Shown: positions 9,022 to 18,580, counted from the first letter of the stretch. The stretch is 64,000 bases of DNA from an uncultured Bacteroidales bacterium (GCA_949294195.1 CASFGK010000009.1:172839-236838), one strand, 5' to 3'. Made by a program: numbers and translations. Notes: generated by a model not told the origin, from the letters alone.

Positions 9022-10683
9022 TTATTCAACGTCGTAGGACATGCAAGGATCCGGGTTATTTGTCGTAAGAAGGATTTCGTTTCTCTGTGCAATGGATACT
9101 GGAATTGTCTGGTTCCACCATGGAGCCCTGCCCTGGGTGTCGAGACGGGCACCTGAAGGAGCATTGTTGGATGAGTTCTGAATGCTCTTATTCAATCTCT
9201 TCATGTCAAAGAGGATAAGGCCTTCTCCCCAGAGTTCGATTCTTTTTTGGAAAAGGATTTCATCGATCAGGTTGTCTCCTGAAGAATTTGCAGCGGATAC
9301 CTTATAACCAGGAGCTCTATTTGCCATGAAGCTCTCCAGTAGAGTTACGGCCTGTCCTGCATCATAATGTGCAACTGCTTCGGCTTCAGTCAAGTACATT
9401 TCTTCTACTCTCATCAGAGGAATGCTGGTTACATTTGCAGTAGAATAGTCTGACTTTTCACCGCCTGCAGTATGGAATTTGGTACTTGCATAAGCCGCTA
9501 CTGTCTGGAACTCCTCTTCTGTGAGATTAGTGTACGGCTCAAAAGCCGACCAGTCACGTTCCGGGTTCACGAATGAAAGACGACGGAAGTCGTTCGGATC
9601 TATGCGGGCATACAGGTTTGAAGGAATTCCAGGCTGTGCCAGATAGCCGTAGCCATACATTGCATCAAGACTCATATGGGCACTCCATGAAAGAAGGTTA
9701 TTCAGGACAGTGTCTGTAGACTGGATCATGGCCCACATCCAAGCCGCATTGACAGTATTGAAGCCAGTAAGAGGATCAAGCCACTGGGCAGAAGTCATGA
9801 TTGCGCATCCTGATGTTTCGATAGCCTTTCTTGCAAACTCGGCTGCAAGCCTGTAGGCAGCTTCACCAGTAGGCACATTCTCATAAGAGACATCTGTGAA
9901 TTGTCCGAGCCACAAGTATGTCCTTGCCTTAAGTCCGTAAACAACTGCCAGCGAAGGAAGGTTTTTCTGCACCGGTGCATACCCTGCCAGACATGCTTCG
10001 GCATCATCCAGGTCGGACAAAATAAATTCGAAAGCCTGTTCGCGTGGCATGCGCGGGTTGTTACGGAGTTCGTCCACAGTAGAAGTCTCTGTGACGAGAG
10101 GGACGGTAAGACCGTCTACTGCCTGCCTCTGGGTTTCATAATTTCCAAGTTTCGGAGCCTTGGCAGGAAGCGGGTCGTAGTGTCTTACAAGGTCGAGATA
10201 GAAGAGAGCGCGGAATGCCTTGGCGATTCCTCTAGACTCTTTCAGTGATTCATCCTCGCCTACCGTGGCCAGGACATCATTCGCTGCCTTGATGAACTGG
10301 TAATAGTTCAGATAATGCAACATTGACCATCCGCTTGCAGCATCAAGGCCGGATGTCTGGCAAGGATAAAGCCATGCCTGCCAACGGTCATAATACTGGT
10401 TGCCACCAGGAAGGTTTTGGGCAACAGGAAAAACATCACCGGAAAGACGATCGTTTGCTCCCATTATTCCAGGATATCCGAAATCAACATGTTCTCCCAA
10501 ATCAAGATAATTGGTTATCATTATCGTCGGGATGGATGCAATCATGCCCTCTGTTGCTATAGGGGATTCTGCTATCTGTTCCGAAGTAGCGTTTCCTCCC
10601 TCGGGGAAAGTTTCCTCAATGCACCCAGACAGCAACAATGCAGCTCCGGCAAAAACGCAAGTATTGAAAAATATTCTTTTCAT
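9022..10683 (-). CDS. SusD/RagB family nutrient-binding lipoprotein (SusD-B)
   Basis: 553 residues. Lipoprotein signal MKRIFFNTCVFAGAALLLSGC. SusD features include the TPR-like helical core (SRGIAKAFRALFYLDLVRHYD), the closing RagB/SusD segment (VEEMYLTEAEAVAHYD) and the C-terminal ELWGEGLILFDMKRL motif. It forms the lid over SusC-B in the outer membrane and binds substrate before import. The stop of susC-B lies 18 bp upstream, so the genes are cotranscribed. Its association with an S8 protease suggests peptide substrates, as for RagAB of Porphyromonas, but no residue proves this. Confidence 0.95.
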   Translation of the reverse strand: MKRIFFNTCVFAGAALLLSGCIEETFPEGGNATSEQIAESPIATEGMIASIPTIMITNYLDLGEHVDFGYPGIMGANDRLSGDVFPVAQNLPGGNQYYDRWQAWLYPCQTSGLDAASGWSMLHYLNYYQFIKAANDVLATVGEDESLKESRGIAKAFRALFYLDLVRHYDPLPAKAPKLGNYETQRQAVDGLTVPLVTETSTVDELRNNPRMPREQAFEFILSDLDDAEACLAGYAPVQKNLPSLAVVYGLKARTYLWLGQFTDVSYENVPTGEAAYRLAAEFARKAIETSGCAIMTSAQWLDPLTGFNTVNAAWMWAMIQSTDTVLNNLLSWSAHMSLDAMYGYGYLAQPGIPSNLYARIDPNDFRRLSFVNPERDWSAFEPYTNLTEEEFQTVAAYASTKFHTAGGEKSDYSTANVTSIPLMRVEEMYLTEAEAVAHYDAGQAVTLLESFMANRAPGYKVSAANSSGDNLIDEILFQKRIELWGEGLILFDMKRLNKSIQNSSNNAPSGARLDTQGRAPWWNQTIPVSIAQRNEILLTTNNPDPCMSYDVE

Positions 10684-10701
10684 TTTACGACTGTCTTTAA
10701 A

Positions 10702-13700
10702 TTAGAATGTAAGGGTTATGCCTCCGGAAATGGTCCGGACAGGCGCATAATAGAACGGATTCGTAGATCCGGAAATAGACTGTCTAGGATCAAGCCCCTG
10801 ACGTGCTGACCAATACCACAAGTTGTCGCATGTGACATATATGCGGAAACTGTCTACAAGGAACTTGCGAGTAATGTGTTTAGGAAGCGTATATCCGAGA
10901 GTGATATTCTGGATGTTAAGATAAGATGCACTGGTAAGGAATCTGTCTGATGTGGCATTTGAATATGTATCACCATAAGACATACGCGGGATATCCGTAC
11001 CGGTGTTCGTCGGAGTCCATGAGTCCCACAGGTCGCGGTGGTATGTAAATCCAGTCGATGTACCTGTAGGCGAGCCCATGAAGCGAGCATAACCGCTGTC
11101 ATATACCAGACCTCCGAGTTGATAAGTGAAGTTCACCGAGAAATCGAGTCCTTTCCATGAGAGGGATGTTCCGAATCCTCCATAGAGGTCCGGAGTGGCG
11201 TCGCCCTGAATCTCGCGTCCGTTGGAGGATGCCTCAGAATAATTCGTTGTAGTGACCCTTTCAAGCTCCCCGCTTTCAGCATTTGTCGTATAAGTGTACC
11301 ACATGGATTGTCCTGTCGTCGGGTCGACTCCCGCATAAGTAGGAAGGTAGAACGAGAAGAATGATTCGCCTTCGCTGCGGAAATAGTTGCCGTCTAGAAG
11401 ACCTGTCATCTTTCCGTCAGAAGTGGTGTTTGTCTTGTACTCGTCAGGCAGGAGAAGGAGTTTGTTGCGGTAATGTGTCATATTGAGATTGACGCTCCAT
11501 ACCAGATCCTTTGTCCTTACGATATCAGCGAACAGCTCAATTTCTACTCCTCGGTTTGCCATGTCTCCTATATTGGTATAATAGGAGTTATATCCGGCCT
11601 CTACAGGGACAGGCAGAGAGAACAGCATGTCCGAAGTCTTACGGTTGAAGAAGTCGATATTTCCTGACAATCTGTTCTTCCAGAACCCGAATTCAACACC
11701 AACGTTGAAATTAGAGTTTGTTTCCCATGTAATTTCAGGATTTCCTTTCCTCTCGAATACAGTAGTAATTCCTCCATTTCCATCATTTGAGATAGAATAA
11801 TAGTCCACATAAAGATAGTCTGCAATACCATCATTTCCTTGTGAACCATAAGAAGCTTTCACTTTCAGCATATCAACCCATGGTGCATTGAACCAGCTTT
11901 CATCGCTAAGTATCCATGCTGCACCTACAGACCAAAAGTTACCCCATCTGTGATCAGGGTGAAAACGGGACGACGCATCTCTACGGTAAGATGCCGAGAA
12001 GTAGACGCGGCTGTCGTAATCATACTGGCCTCTGAAGAAATATCCTTCATTGTTATATTCAGCTACGGAAGATCCTGATGAGGAGTTGTCAACAACGGCT
12101 CCGCTAAGTTCAAGGTTTTCATATGAGAACATTCCGCTTCTTGTTGCATAGAGCCCGTATGATTTCCTGTTATACATCTCGTGCCCGAGAAGAAGGTCCA
12201 TATGGTGAATCTCACCGAATGTCCTATTGTATGAGAGCAACTGCTGAAAGTTGTATGTGAATTCCCTGCTATGCTGTTTTGTAACAACACCACCAGACTC
12301 AGCAAATTGGCCGTAATAAGGGTTGAGCATTGTAGTGTGACGGGTCTCATCTACCGTAACGCTACCATTGACAGTGAGTTTCAAACCTTTGCAGAAAGTA
12401 ATATCCGCAAATCCGTTTGCAGAAAATGCATTACCTTCGCTAATATATTTATTAAGCTGTATATCCTGAAGGTCATTGCTTTGACCTCCATTAGTTCTAA
12501 GGGCGCCACCGTTACGTCCATCTCCGGAGTCATACAAATCCATACCATATTGGTCTTTCATTATATTTCCGTTCCCGTCACGTATATAAACAGGGTAGAT
12601 AGGCGCCATCATATATGCGGTTGCGAATGCATTGCCTCCATCTGCCGCACCTTCAGACCCAGTGTCATTACCATTGTTCCATACGAAATGCGTATATGCC
12701 ATGTTCGCTCCGACTTTCAGCCAATTTTTTGCCTGATAATCGCCACGGAGACGTGCTGTCAGACGGTTATTTGAAGAACCGGCAATAATACCGTTGTTAT
12801 CAAGGAAACCGAGTGAAGCATAAAAATTGGATTTGTCTGTCGCGCCTGCAACGTTGATGTTATACTCCTGACGGAATGAATTCCTATAGATCTCATCAAG
12901 CCAATTGTCTGGATAAAGGAGATATTCCTGTCCGTTGTAAAGGACTTTACGTCCGAGTGTTGCATTAGGATTCAGGCGGCCGTTGGCTCCTATGAGAGTC
13001 TGTCCATCCGGTACAGTATAGACGTTATATCCGACACCGCCCGCATTTGTAGATGTCAACAAGGCATTTGCCTGCGCGTATGCATCAGCTGTAGTCAGTC
13101 CGCTGTTTATGGTGTAATTGTTATACAATGATTTATATGCCATCTCGTAGAACTCGCCTGCATTGTCGATCAGGTCATAGGAACGGAGGGCCTTGTTGTT
13201 CATACCCCATTTTGCGTCAAATGTGACCTTTGCTTCTCCGGATTTGGCCCTCTTGGTAGTAACCATGATCACACCGTTCGCACCGCGGGCTCCGTAAAGG
13301 GCATTGGATGCAGCATCCTTTAATACGCTGATGCTTTCAATATCGGCTGTATTGATATTATTGATATCACCTTCATACGGAACACCGTCAACGACCCACA
13401 AAGGGGAGTTTCCTGCATTGACGGAACCGTAACCGCGGACATACATGGTCTGTTCAGATCCCGGACGCCCTGATGCTGATGCGAACTGAACTCCGGCTAC
13501 CTTACCTACGAGAGCCTCAGATACATTTGTTACCTGATTCCTGACAAGTTCGTCGCTTTTGAGGACCTTGGCAGAACCTGTGAAGGCCTCTTTCGTGGTG
13601 GTACCGAACGCTACCACGATGGTCTCGTCCAGAAGTTCAGAATCCGGATGAAGAGAGATATTGATGGTCTCCTGTCCGGCTACAGGAATCTCCTGAGACT

Positions 13701-13938
13701 GATAGCCTATAGACGAAAAAATAAGGGAAGCGTCGCTAGCAACAGCTATTGAATACCGCCCGTCCGCATCAGTGCTGCCTCCGTCCAGAGTCCCTTTGAT
13801 CTGGATTGTAGCGAATGGGATACCGTCCCCAGTCTCTGAATCCGTAACGACTCCGGTTACTGTGATATTCTGCGCGAAAGCGGCTGCAGAAGTCATCAGC
13901 ACAGTCAACACTGTGAAAAAAAGCTTGATTCTTTTCAT
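10702..13938 (-). CDS. SusC-family TonB-dependent receptor (SusC-B)
   Basis: 1078 residues, a full-length SusC. Signal peptide MKRIKLFFTVLTVLMTSAAAFAQ; carboxypeptidase-D-like regulatory domain (GVVTDSETGDGIPFATIQIKG); TonB-box-like DETIVVAFGTTTKEAF; plug with LWVVDGVPYEGD and NALYGARGANGVIMVTTK; a 22-strand barrel ending in GGITLTF. It imports ligand with SusD-B. Its first 130 residues closely resemble those of SusC-C, while the barrel differs, so the receptors share a plug-side region but probably not ligands. The start ATG at 13938 follows the shared leader. No TAnnTTTG box reads towards it between 13939 and 14488, so expression may need a DNA rearrangement. Confidence 0.95.
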   Translation of the reverse strand: MKRIKLFFTVLTVLMTSAAAFAQNITVTGVVTDSETGDGIPFATIQIKGTLDGGSTDADGRYSIAVASDASLIFSSIGYQSQEIPVAGQETINISLHPDSELLDETIVVAFGTTTKEAFTGSAKVLKSDELVRNQVTNVSEALVGKVAGVQFASASGRPGSEQTMYVRGYGSVNAGNSPLWVVDGVPYEGDINNINTADIESISVLKDAASNALYGARGANGVIMVTTKRAKSGEAKVTFDAKWGMNNKALRSYDLIDNAGEFYEMAYKSLYNNYTINSGLTTADAYAQANALLTSTNAGGVGYNVYTVPDGQTLIGANGRLNPNATLGRKVLYNGQEYLLYPDNWLDEIYRNSFRQEYNINVAGATDKSNFYASLGFLDNNGIIAGSSNNRLTARLRGDYQAKNWLKVGANMAYTHFVWNNGNDTGSEGAADGGNAFATAYMMAPIYPVYIRDGNGNIMKDQYGMDLYDSGDGRNGGALRTNGGQSNDLQDIQLNKYISEGNAFSANGFADITFCKGLKLTVNGSVTVDETRHTTMLNPYYGQFAESGGVVTKQHSREFTYNFQQLLSYNRTFGEIHHMDLLLGHEMYNRKSYGLYATRSGMFSYENLELSGAVVDNSSSGSSVAEYNNEGYFFRGQYDYDSRVYFSASYRRDASSRFHPDHRWGNFWSVGAAWILSDESWFNAPWVDMLKVKASYGSQGNDGIADYLYVDYYSISNDGNGGITTVFERKGNPEITWETNSNFNVGVEFGFWKNRLSGNIDFFNRKTSDMLFSLPVPVEAGYNSYYTNIGDMANRGVEIELFADIVRTKDLVWSVNLNMTHYRNKLLLLPDEYKTNTTSDGKMTGLLDGNYFRSEGESFFSFYLPTYAGVDPTTGQSMWYTYTTNAESGELERVTTTNYSEASSNGREIQGDATPDLYGGFGTSLSWKGLDFSVNFTYQLGGLVYDSGYARFMGSPTGTSTGFTYHRDLWDSWTPTNTGTDIPRMSYGDTYSNATSDRFLTSASYLNIQNITLGYTLPKHITRKFLVDSFRIYVTCDNLWYWSARQGLDPRQSISGSTNPFYYAPVRTISGGITLTF

Positions 13939-13949
13939 TGGTTGATACT

Positions 13950-13975
13950 TTAGTTAAACATAAATATTGATACAC
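13950..13975 (-). repeat. 26-bp susC leader element, B copy
   Basis: On the minus strand this 26-bp sequence, starting GTGTATCAATATTTATG and ending TTTAACTAA, is identical to 1839-1814 (minus) and 15530-15555 (plus). In all three places it ends 12-13 bases before the start codon of a susC gene. Beyond this element the SusC-B leader no longer matches the SusC-C leader, so this is the minimum common unit of the three. It may be a recombination site, a translation signal or a small-RNA target. Confidence 0.8.
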
Positions 13976-14019
13976 ATAAATTTCCATGGCGGAGCGCCCT
14001 TTTCCATGCATTTTTATTC

Positions 14020-14406
14020 GGGCGTTTTTCAGGGCATGGCCGGCAATCAGGAAGTTTCCGGGCCGGTGCGCTGGAAGAAAGCGGAAAGCCTTATGAATGG
14101 GGCCGGCAGAGAGGCCGCCGTATGAAATTCCGGACCCGAGCGTACGGCGGTTTTGTGTAACATGATGACTGTTAGCGCAATACAAAAAGAAACTGTGCTT
14201 AAGACCATGAAAAAATGGGTCTTAAGCACAGCCGTGTAAATGCAATATGTTGACTATTAATGCATTGCTCTGATTTGTCCGTACGCTCGGGTCCGGTTTC
14301 TCAGGCGGAAGGACAGTCCAGCCACTATGCTTCGGAAGCCTTCCACTGCCCGACAGTCCTTGTGGCCGAGTCGAAGTTCACCCCTACCTTCACCACTTTC
14401 CGTCCG
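14020..14406. repeat. 387-bp direct repeat, copy B, with 18-bp inverted repeats
   Basis: Second copy of 1931-2317. It carries the same perfect 18-bp arms at 14130-14147 and 14279-14296 (131 bp between) and the inner 13-bp arms at 14194-14206 and 14218-14230. The 11-bp spacer 14207-14217 reads ATGAAAAAATG here, whereas copy A has CCTTTTTTCAT, its reverse complement apart from one base. Direct repeats of this length could also delete the 12 kb between them by homologous recombination. Confidence 0.85.
14325..14406 (-). pseudogene. 3' fragment of AAA-ATPase/PD-(D/E)XK gene
   Basis: The last 27 codons of the ATPase gene at 2236-3798, ending VGQWKASEA and stop, are present here inside the repeat, without the rest of the gene. 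Similarity breaks off sharply at 14406 (2317 in the intact copy). Beyond the break lies the leader of the invertase gene. This shows that the segment was copied, or recombined, from a locus of the layout ATPase, repeat, susC. Confidence 0.8.
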
Positions 14407-14454
14407 AACATGGTGACCGGTATCTTTACACTAAGGTATACCCTTTCCCTTTTA

Positions 14455-14466
14455 TTGAACGTTCAA
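14455..14466. promoter_or_regulatory. 12-bp palindrome upstream of the invertase gene
   Basis: TTGAACGTTCAA is a perfect palindrome 22 bp before the invertase start. It could be an operator or a recombinase half-site pair. No second copy was noticed nearby, so the role is open. Confidence 0.3.
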
Positions 14467-14488
14467 ACCCATTTAAAATACCATTATT

Positions 14489-15133
14489 ATGATTTATGCT
14501 TACATCCGCGTCAGCACAGAGATGCAGAACTATGACAGCCAGAAATTTGAAATTCAGAATTACTGTGAAGCCAACGGACTGTCTGTAGACCGCTGGGTCA
14601 AGGAATCCATTTCCGGAACAGTAAAAGTTGAAAAAAGGACTCTCGGAAAAATAATCCGGAAAATGCGCGTAGGCGACAAACTTATCTGTACGGAACTTTC
14701 CCGACTGGGAAGGAACATGCTGATGGTCATGTCCATCCTGAATACATGCTCGGCAAAAGGAATAAGCATCCATTCAATAAAGGATAACTTTGACCTTACT
14801 GACAACATCAACTCGAAAATCATTGCTTTTGCCTTTGCTCTTGCCGCAGAAATTGAAAGGAACCTTATTTCACAGAGGACAAAAGAGGCTCTCGCTCTGA
14901 AAAAAGCAGCCGGAATCAAGCTCGGCAGACCGCCCGGCAAATCAAAAAAACGTGAAAATGCATATAAATCATGGGATGCCATCAATAGGAAAATACAGGA
15001 GGGCATTCCTCTGGTAAAAATTGCAAAGCAATATAAGATACATCGCAACACACTACGTACTTATTTGAATACAAATAATATATATAGTGAAGCTTCTGAT
15101 TTTACCAAGAATGGAAATGACACTTCTCAATAA
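14489..15133 (+). CDS. mpi: Mpi-family serine recombinase (DNA invertase)
   Basis: 214 residues of the resolvase/invertase family, closest in layout to Mpi, the master invertase of Bacteroides fragilis that flips capsule promoters. The N-terminal catalytic domain starts MIYAYIRVSTEMQNYDSQ with the nucleophile Ser9; ELSRLGRNMLMVM carries the conserved Arg residues of the active site, and AEIERNLISQRTKEAL the E helix. A hinge (LGRPPGKSKK) leads to a helix-turn-helix (IPLVKIAKQYKIHRNTLRTYL) that binds the site. The gene is AT-rich compared with its neighbours, which suggests transfer. It lies between two divergent susC genes and their repeats, so they are its obvious local targets, though Mpi enzymes also act at distant sites. 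Confidence 0.88.
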   Translation: MIYAYIRVSTEMQNYDSQKFEIQNYCEANGLSVDRWVKESISGTVKVEKRTLGKIIRKMRVGDKLICTELSRLGRNMLMVMSILNTCSAKGISIHSIKDNFDLTDNINSKIIAFAFALAAEIERNLISQRTKEALALKKAAGIKLGRPPGKSKKRENAYKSWDAINRKIQEGIPLVKIAKQYKIHRNTLRTYLNTNNIYSEASDFTKNGNDTSQ

Positions 15134-15318
15134 AATGACTTTAAAATTGTAAGGTTGAAAATTTATTAATTATATGAAAAATTATGGAAATTATAATTTT
15201 TATAAAATCACCACACCTTTACTTAAAATTTTTAATGCATGGAATCAAAAAACATTGTAAAGTCACAAATAGTATTTAATAACTCGCAAACTCTTTATTC
15301 TATGGCATTTTAAAGATG

Positions 15319-15350
15319 TTTGGAATTAATGAAAAACTGTTCTAACTTTG
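15319..15350 (+). promoter_or_regulatory. Bacteroidota promoter upstream of SusC-C
   Basis: TTTG at 15319-15322 and TAACTTTG at 15343-15350 are separated by 20 bp, an exact match to the Bacteroidota -33/-7 consensus. Transcription should start near 15357 and give a leader of about 210 nt. It is the only exact promoter match found in front of the three susC genes. It lies inside both proposed invertible segments, close to their right ends. The rest of 15134-15318 is AT-rich with no gene seen. Confidence 0.8.
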
Positions 15351-15431
15351 GCGCCATTAGCGCAAATTGTATCCTAACGGAAGAATCTGGATATGGCCTT
15401 CAATTAGAGATTATAAATTTTGCGCACTGTT

Positions 15432-15578
15432 AAACGCCCCTTAAAAAGTGCATCGGGAACCGGCTTTTCCGGGAGGCCGGGACACGGCTTTCAGCATGGC
15501 CGGAAGGGGTGGAGGATCAGACGAAATACGTGTATCAATATTTATGTTTAACTAAGTTCATTTTGCTTATGAAAAAAG
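15432..15578 (+). repeat. Right copy of 147-bp susC leader inverted repeat
   Basis: Inverted counterpart of 1792-1938. It forms most of the transcribed leader of SusC-C. It contains a GC-rich hairpin region (CCGGCTTTTCCGGGAGGCCGG without its last base is 15454-15473) and the 26-bp element at 15530-15555. The match continues into the first codons of the receptor gene. Confidence 0.85.
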
Positions 15579-18559
15579 TAAAATTATTTTTCACGGCAAT
15601 GATGGTGCTGCTGATGTCTGCCAGCGCGTTGGCACAGAACGTCACTGTCACCGGAAAAGTCTTGGACTCATCAACTGGTGAGCCGGTGCCTTTCGCTTCT
15701 ATTCAGATCAAAGGCACACTTGATGGAGGAAGCACAGACGCAGATGGAAACTATTCCATCCTTGTAAAAAGCGATGCTACTCTTATTTTCTCATCAATCG
15801 GCTATGAGAATCAGGAGATTGCCGTTGACGGAAGGACTCAGATCAACGTCGACCTTCATCCGGATTCCGAAATGCTGGAAGAAACGGTTGTCGTAGGTTA
15901 CGGTTCATCCAAAAAAGTCAGTTCACTGGTCGGATCGGTGCAGACGGTGAATTCGGAGACCATCAAGAATGCGCCTTCTTCATCTGCCCTTGACCAGCTT
16001 CAGGGTCAGGTAGCGGGTCTTCAGGTCCTTTCTTATTCCGGAGTTGCCGGTGATAACGCAGTTTCCATGACTCTTCATGGTGTAGGTTCACTTGGATCAA
16101 GCTCTACACCTCTATATGTAATAGACGGTATCCCTTCTTCAAGCCGTTCAATCATGGCTATGAACCCTAACGATATCGAGAGTATCAGTATCCTCAAGGA
16201 CGCAGCTGCGACTTCCATCTACGGATCCCGTGCTGCAAACGGTGTCATCTATGTGACAACAAAGAGCGGTTCATATAATGAAAGGGCTTCTGTTTCAGTA
16301 CGTGCGCAGTATGGTGTATCTACTCTTGCCAATCTGAGCCTTTATGAAAACATGATGAGCGGAAGCGAACTGATGGATTTCTGGGTAAGGTCCGGTATCC
16401 ACAGCGAGTCATGGGTAAAGGCAAACTATATTGATCAGGGCTATACAAACAACACAGAATGGTACAAGTACCTTATGAATCTTAATACGCCTCAATATCA
16501 GAGCGATGTTACTATTGAAGGCGGCGGGAAGAAAGTGGCTTACCTGTTCTCTGCTTCACAGTTCCATCAGGAAGGTTTCACCCCGGGCAACTACTATGAC
16601 AGGTATACGCTTCGTTCAAATATTCAGGGACATCCTGTTAACTGGCTCAAATTCGGTGCAAATCTTAACCTGTCTCTCGATATCAACCAGACAAACCCTA
16701 ACTGGGGATCAAGTTCAGGAATGGCGAATTATACTTCCGGAGGTCTTTCATATCTGAATAACCCTCTGTATCCTGTGCTTGATGAAAACGGAGAAGTCTA
16801 TCCGGAGCAGTTCCCGAACGGTCTGATGAACCCGAACTACTACATGCAGAACCGTCATGACCAGTACAACCGTTACGGTGCCAACGGTAACATTTATGTG
16901 GAAATAGAGCCGGTGAAGAATCTCAAGATTGTCAGCAGGGCAGGTGTCGACGGATATATCAGGCTTCGTGACGCATATATCAAACCAAGCTATGTGAACA
17001 AGTATAGCGGAACGGCCCAGGTATTGAGAGCCAGCTATTTCGAATATGCTGCGACTATCACGAATACCATAGAATATTCTATGGATATCAATCACAACAA
17101 CAAGTTCTCCGTTTTGGTCGGACATGAAGGTGTGATGAATGATTATCAGGCATTTTCAGCTTCATCTCAGGGACAGACAGACGACAGGACAATGACTCTT
17201 GGCAGCGGCCTCCAGAGTACATACTCTGTCAGCGAGTCTTCTACACAGTCAAAATTCCTTTCATTCTTCGGACATGCCGACTATACTCTGTTCGACAGGT
17301 ATATCGCTGACGTGACTGTACGTAACGATGCATCTTCAAGATTCGGTTCGGAAGTGCGTGACGCTACTTTCTGGTCAGCCGGACTCAGATGGAACATCAA
17401 GAAGGAATCTTTCATGCAGAGGGCAAGAGCCATCAATTCTCTCGACCTTAAGGTAAGCTACGGAACACAGGGTAACGCTTCCATCGGAGACTACTCGGCA
17501 CTTGGTCTTGTTGGAAACAGCGGAACGTATAACGAAGTGTCTGGAATAGCTGTAACGCAGCCGGCCAACAGCATGCTGACCTGGGAGAAACAGGGGCTGT
17601 TCACTGTATCGCTGTCAGGACGTCTGGTTGACATGGTCGACTTCTCGTTCGAGTTCTATAACAGGAGCACAAGTTCAATGCTTATGGATGTTCCGAATCC
17701 GTATACTACAGGATTTACTGAGGTTACGCAGAATGTCGGAACACTCCGTAACCAGGGTGTGGATATAACTCTCGGAGTGGACATCCTGAGAAGCCGCGAC
17801 TATTTCCTCAGATTCAACACTACATTCAACTACAACTCACAGAAGATCATGTCCCTGTTCGACGGACGCCAGCGTTGGGAAATTGCCAATACATCCGTTG
17901 CTTATGTCGTAGGAAAGCCGGTCATGTTCTATGCTCCTATTTATGCCGGAGTCGATCCTGCTGACGGTATGCCTATGTGGTATGTGCCGGGAGAGGACAA
18001 GGACGTGACTACGATGAACGAGACTACCAAGGTGTTTGACGAGGCGGCACTTACTCAGAATACAGGTAAGCAGCGCTATGCCCCTATTACAGGAGGATTC
18101 TCTATTTCAGGAGGATGGAAAGGCCTCTCTGTCCAGGCGGACTTTTCATATGTCCTCGGAAAGAGCCTTCTTAACAACGATGCGTACTTTTATCTGAATC
18201 CTGCCGTAAATTCAACGATGAATACGCATAAGAGTGTAAGTGATTTCTGGACTCCGGACAATACAGATGCAAAATATCCTGACTGGAGCAAGGGAACTAC
18301 AATGCAGTTTGATACCCACCTTCTCGAGAATGCATCATTCATGCGTCTGAAAAATCTCCAGGTAGCATACTCTCTTCCGGAAAGGATCCTTGCATGGTCC
18401 AACGGAGTGCTGAAGGGTGTGAAAATCACATTTACAGGGCGTAACCTTCTTACATTCACCAAATATTCAGGTATTGACCCTGAAATCAATTCAAACCTGA
18501 CATATGGCGTTGCCGGTAACTCGAAGCAGTTCCTCGGCGGTCTGGAGATTACATTCTAA
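15569..18559 (+). CDS. SusC-family TonB-dependent receptor (SusC-C)
   Basis: 996 residues from the ATG at 15569 (MKKVKLFFTAMMVLLMSASALAQ). An upstream in-frame ATG at 15509 would translate the shared leader and place residues before the signal peptide, so it is rejected. Regulatory domain GKVLDSSTGEPVPFASIQIKG, TonB-box-like EETVVVGYGSSKK, plug motifs LYVIDGIPSSSR and SIYGSRAANGVIYVTTK, and a barrel ending in GGLEITF. It should form the outer-membrane import channel with SusD-C. It has a perfect promoter and so is the receptor most likely to be expressed in this orientation. First gene of a co-directional locus that runs to 25346. Confidence 0.95.
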   Translation: MKKVKLFFTAMMVLLMSASALAQNVTVTGKVLDSSTGEPVPFASIQIKGTLDGGSTDADGNYSILVKSDATLIFSSIGYENQEIAVDGRTQINVDLHPDSEMLEETVVVGYGSSKKVSSLVGSVQTVNSETIKNAPSSSALDQLQGQVAGLQVLSYSGVAGDNAVSMTLHGVGSLGSSSTPLYVIDGIPSSSRSIMAMNPNDIESISILKDAAATSIYGSRAANGVIYVTTKSGSYNERASVSVRAQYGVSTLANLSLYENMMSGSELMDFWVRSGIHSESWVKANYIDQGYTNNTEWYKYLMNLNTPQYQSDVTIEGGGKKVAYLFSASQFHQEGFTPGNYYDRYTLRSNIQGHPVNWLKFGANLNLSLDINQTNPNWGSSSGMANYTSGGLSYLNNPLYPVLDENGEVYPEQFPNGLMNPNYYMQNRHDQYNRYGANGNIYVEIEPVKNLKIVSRAGVDGYIRLRDAYIKPSYVNKYSGTAQVLRASYFEYAATITNTIEYSMDINHNNKFSVLVGHEGVMNDYQAFSASSQGQTDDRTMTLGSGLQSTYSVSESSTQSKFLSFFGHADYTLFDRYIADVTVRNDASSRFGSEVRDATFWSAGLRWNIKKESFMQRARAINSLDLKVSYGTQGNASIGDYSALGLVGNSGTYNEVSGIAVTQPANSMLTWEKQGLFTVSLSGRLVDMVDFSFEFYNRSTSSMLMDVPNPYTTGFTEVTQNVGTLRNQGVDITLGVDILRSRDYFLRFNTTFNYNSQKIMSLFDGRQRWEIANTSVAYVVGKPVMFYAPIYAGVDPADGMPMWYVPGEDKDVTTMNETTKVFDEAALTQNTGKQRYAPITGGFSISGGWKGLSVQADFSYVLGKSLLNNDAYFYLNPAVNSTMNTHKSVSDFWTPDNTDAKYPDWSKGTTMQFDTHLLENASFMRLKNLQVAYSLPERILAWSNGVLKGVKITFTGRNLLTFTKYSGIDPEINSNLTYGVAGNSKQFLGGLEITF

Positions 18560-18580
18560 CATAGGTAAAACAGTAAAAAT

